From NCBI GenBank assembly GCA_023853785.1, contig JAJIRX010000164.1, forward strand, positions 1 through 32,382: a stretch of 32,382 nt of DNA, read 5' to 3'. The position numbers were made by a program, and so were the translations under genes. A model generated the notes under the pieces. That model worked only from the letters and a program-made list of their open reading frames with translations, was not told where the DNA came from and did not search any database. This stretch comes from Psilocybe azurescens (Eukaryota > Basidiomycota > Agaricomycetes > Agaricales > Agrocybaceae). Numbering within the stretch: the stretch's first letter is position 1; each line of letters begins with the position of its first letter. Positions 30,029 through 32,382 of the stretch are shown one piece after another.

Positions 30029-30460
30029 GATACGGGAAAGAGCAGTGAGAAAGATGGGTGTAGGTGGGCTGCCAGCCAGTAAATCGCCCCAGCTTTTATG
30101 TGAAAAATGTGTACGGCAGCGACGATAGAGAAGCGCCGAAAGACTAAAGTTAAATTGACGCCCAAAGAAACCCGCTAATGAGACGGTGATCTCCGTGCCT
30201 AATTATAGGCATGGCTATTAATAAACATCACGGCGATCACGGATATCGGAAGGGGATCGCGGGACGAGATATCTCAGCCAGGGGGCGATCGCTGCCTAAC
30301 GTTGAGGGTATCCTCCCACTGGAACATAGTGAACTCCTGATAGGAATAAACTGAACTTGTAATAACCGTACTTGGCCAAAATCAGAAGGAGTGCATCTTC
30401 GGACAAACCCAAAGTAATAGTGAAACCAAGTGAGCGATCGACTGAGGACAGTCATCTTTT
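30029..30460. other. Upstream region of antisense gene A, no gene seen
   Basis: The 432 bp between the gene A start and the polypurine tract show no convincing coding frame. A minus-strand CACATAAAAG about 65 bp before the gene A start is a weak TATA candidate. One GCGATCGC copy is at 30285-30292. Confidence 0.5.
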
Positions 30461-30472
30461 AGTTGGGGGAGA
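30461..30472 (+). promoter_or_regulatory. gypsy polypurine tract
   Basis: AGTTGGGGGAGA directly precedes the 3' LTR. A purine run at this place primes plus-strand synthesis. Its position confirms that the antisense cassette is inside the element. Confidence 0.75.
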
Positions 30473-32379
30473 TGAAAGGGTGTAAACCATTCTGAGCTTA
30501 CAATTCATAGTGAGACACAGAGGCCCTTATTTTTGCGATTGTTATCTGTAATAAACTAGTACATTATACTAGTGAAGGGTAGGAGATACGCCAGACTATT
30601 AGGCTTTGAGGCTTTACTTCCTAGTGGGCCAACAAGAGTAATAGACCTTACAAACTAACTAAGGTGTAGTGTGGCCTATTAATCAGTGCTACGAATCAAA
30701 GACTACCTTTAGTTTCCTACACAGCTATCAAAGCAACCTAACCGAGCGTCCGAAGCGATCGCCCGCTCCATTGATCATACTATTAGTCCCATGCAAAGAA
30801 GAAACCCTTAAGAAATGACCTTGGCTCTTACAGGGGTAACACCCACCAGTGTCTTACCGAGCGATCGCCAAGTGATGAAAACCTTATTAATTAGCAAAGC
30901 GATCACTGTGTCCAGGCCTCACAAAGGCTGTTCACTAAATTAGGCGATCAACCGCTCGGGGATCAGGCATCACTGCGCCACACGGGTGATCGCCCACGGA
31001 CCGAATGTATTGGCAATTGAAATCTTGTGTACAACTCAGCATATGGCGGTCTAATAGATCCGACTATAACAACTTGTAATTTGCAATGCAGCCAACGTGA
31101 GTGAGCGATCGCCCAGCCAGCGATCGCCACACGATACTAGAGGTAACTTGCCTCATGATAAGGGCACCTGCTGTTCCAGGGGTCCTAAACCAATAGCAAC
31201 TGTGCTGGGGAACCTTGGGAGGGTTTAGGAAATATACCCCTAAGTAATCTAGTCCCGACATGCCTTAGCCGCGAGCCATCTGATAAAATAAGTCGGGTGA
31301 TCGCTACCCAAGAAGGCACTGCCGCATGGACAACCATGTTATCTTCAAATAGCGCCGTAGCCCAGGCAAACTAGTACTTTCCACTATTATAATTGGTGCA
31401 GCAAAGGCTAGGCAGCACGCGGTCCATTTCCTTCCTTTTCTCTTAGTCTCTTTCAATTATCACAAGCCAAAGTATCTATTTAGTCTATAAAAACAGTCCT
31501 GTATCTTAGAATAGGAACCAAGTAATTTACACCCCAGATTTGATATCAGAATTTACTCTGAATAAGAATTCTAGTGTTAACACTTCGAGGACTAGTGATT
31601 TGTGTGATAAGAGATCGAACACTGCAGTTCACCTTAAGCAATTAGGCGTTACCTGGTTTCGTGAGCGATCGCCATTGTGATATTCAACGTCAGGTCTATT
31701 AGACTTGATAAGCAGGCTTTTATAAGTCATCCGTGGACTGCCCTGGGGATTGTTAAGTACGGATTGGAACCCTATACGACTAGCGATTGCTCATAGTAAC
31801 TAGGGACGACTGTCAGAGAACTCCGACTGTTCAGGACGTTGCCTATAGTAAGACTGCCCTGGGGATTATTAAGTACGGTGGGAACCCTATAAAGGCTAGT
31901 GATCGCTCATAGTAACTAGGGACGACTGTCAGAGAAATCCGACTGTTTCAGGACGTTGCCTATAGTAAACTAAGGACTGTGGACTAGTGTGCCCAGTTGC
32001 TTATAGGAACCAAGGATCTACTACGTGTTAATACGGGTGATCGCTTATAGTGTTTGACAAAGTTTGAGTTTGGGTTTTATAAAGAGAAACTGTTAAGTGT
32101 CCCGTGTACACTCGCCCCAAAAGCGATCCTGATATTGGTGATCGCCCATATAAGAGAGACCACCCTTACTATTCAAGTGCCTTGTGTGTACTAGCCTGTA
32201 AAAACGTTCTCTAGCTACTAGTGATCACCCCAGCGATCGTCTAAGTCTGTACTCTGCTAAACTAGTTATTGTAATAAGCCTTACGAGCTTACCCTCCCAG
32301 ATCGAACTGATCAATATAAATATTTGATTGGGTGTTGTGTATTGGGCAATTACAAAGCCACCCCGCACTAAACATCTCA
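30473..32379 (+). repeat. gypsy 3' LTR (1907 bp)
   Basis: It starts TGAAAGGG and ends CATCTCA. It matches 15173-17097 throughout; the 18-bp length difference is fully accounted for by about 13 small indel events, alongside about 3 substitutions. It repeats the 116-bp duplication (31736, 31852), the two TATA-like boxes and five GCGATCGC copies (30755, 30861, 31105, 31120, 31665). Confidence 0.93.
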
Positions 32380-32382
32380 CCG
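32380..32382. repeat. gypsy target-site duplication, right copy (first three bases)
   Basis: CCG follows the LTR end and agrees with the CCGC that precedes the left LTR. The fourth base is outside the window. Confidence 0.5.

Larger units (their letters stand above)
15173..32379 (+). mobile_element. Giant Ty3/gypsy LTR retrotransposon (17.2 kb) with an antisense gene cassette
   Basis: Two 1.9-kb LTRs bracket a primer site, gag, protease, reverse transcriptase, RNase H and integrase in Ty3/gypsy order (about 17158-24175), then 6.3 kb with genes on the opposite strand, then a polypurine tract. The element lies in LINE-2 ORF1 with a CCGC/CCG target match. It carries no chromodomain that I can see. 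Typical Ty3 elements are about 5-8 kb; the excess comes from the long LTRs and the antisense cassette. GCGATCGC palindromes run through all of its parts, which marks the cassette as belonging to it. Confidence 0.92.

Noticed and set aside
15173..32379. Cyanobacterial DNA, because of many GCGATCGC (HIP1) sites
   Set aside because: The sites lie inside an LTR retrotransposon with Ty3 pol, introns and TATA boxes; no bacterial gene is present.

Overview
The window is a stack of nested retrotransposons from a filamentous fungus, most likely an Agaricomycete (Basidiomycota). That placement rests on the Ty3/gypsy pol type, the RNase H-bearing LINE with a Cys/His C-terminus, the copia primer site, and GT-AG introns of about 42-71 nt with CTAAT-type branch sites. 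I see no host gene, tRNA or rRNA. The species cannot be named from the sequence alone.

Layout, left to right. 1-~1490: LINE-1, minus strand, its 5' end and ORF1 only, running off the left edge and sitting inside copia-1. ~1500-3942: copia-1, minus strand, with 5' LTR, gag, protease and integrase; the rest is presumably beyond LINE-1. 3943-4497: LINE-3, plus strand, the end of ORF2 plus 3' UTR with an 8 x 22-bp minisatellite. 4498-15172: LINE-2, minus strand, from its poly(A) tail up to the middle of ORF1. 5559-11014: copia-2, complete with two LTRs and a GCTGG target duplication, inside LINE-2 ORF2. 15173-32379: a 17.2-kb Ty3/gypsy element with 1.9-kb LTRs inside LINE-2 ORF1, with a compatible target duplication (CCGC before the left LTR, CCG visible after the right one). 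The inferred order is LINE-3 oldest; copia-1 and LINE-2 landed in it; LINE-1 then entered copia-1, and copia-2 and the gypsy element entered LINE-2.

The gypsy element is the most interesting part. Its gag-pol (about 17158-24175, plus strand) has the usual zinc knuckle, DSG protease, YIDD reverse transcriptase, RNase H and integrase. Between the pol stop and the polypurine tract lie 6.3 kb that hold at least four antisense coding units (24365-30028, minus strand) with several short GT-AG introns, TATA boxes just upstream of two of the start codons, basic NLS-like clusters and helical segments. I recognise none of these proteins. The element also carries 21 exact copies of the palindrome GCGATCGC (0.26 expected at equal base frequencies), in LTRs, gag-pol, antisense exons and an intron; I saw none in the other 15 kb. 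The shared signature suggests the antisense cassette is a native part of the element.

Caution on reading frames: nearly every long ORF is broken by single-base indels, often in homopolymers. The two gypsy LTRs differ by about 13 indel events but only about 3 substitutions, and the copia-2 LTRs are almost identical although its pol has at least six frameshifts. This pattern fits uncorrected long-read indel errors at least as well as decay, so the 'pseudogene' calls may be artefacts.
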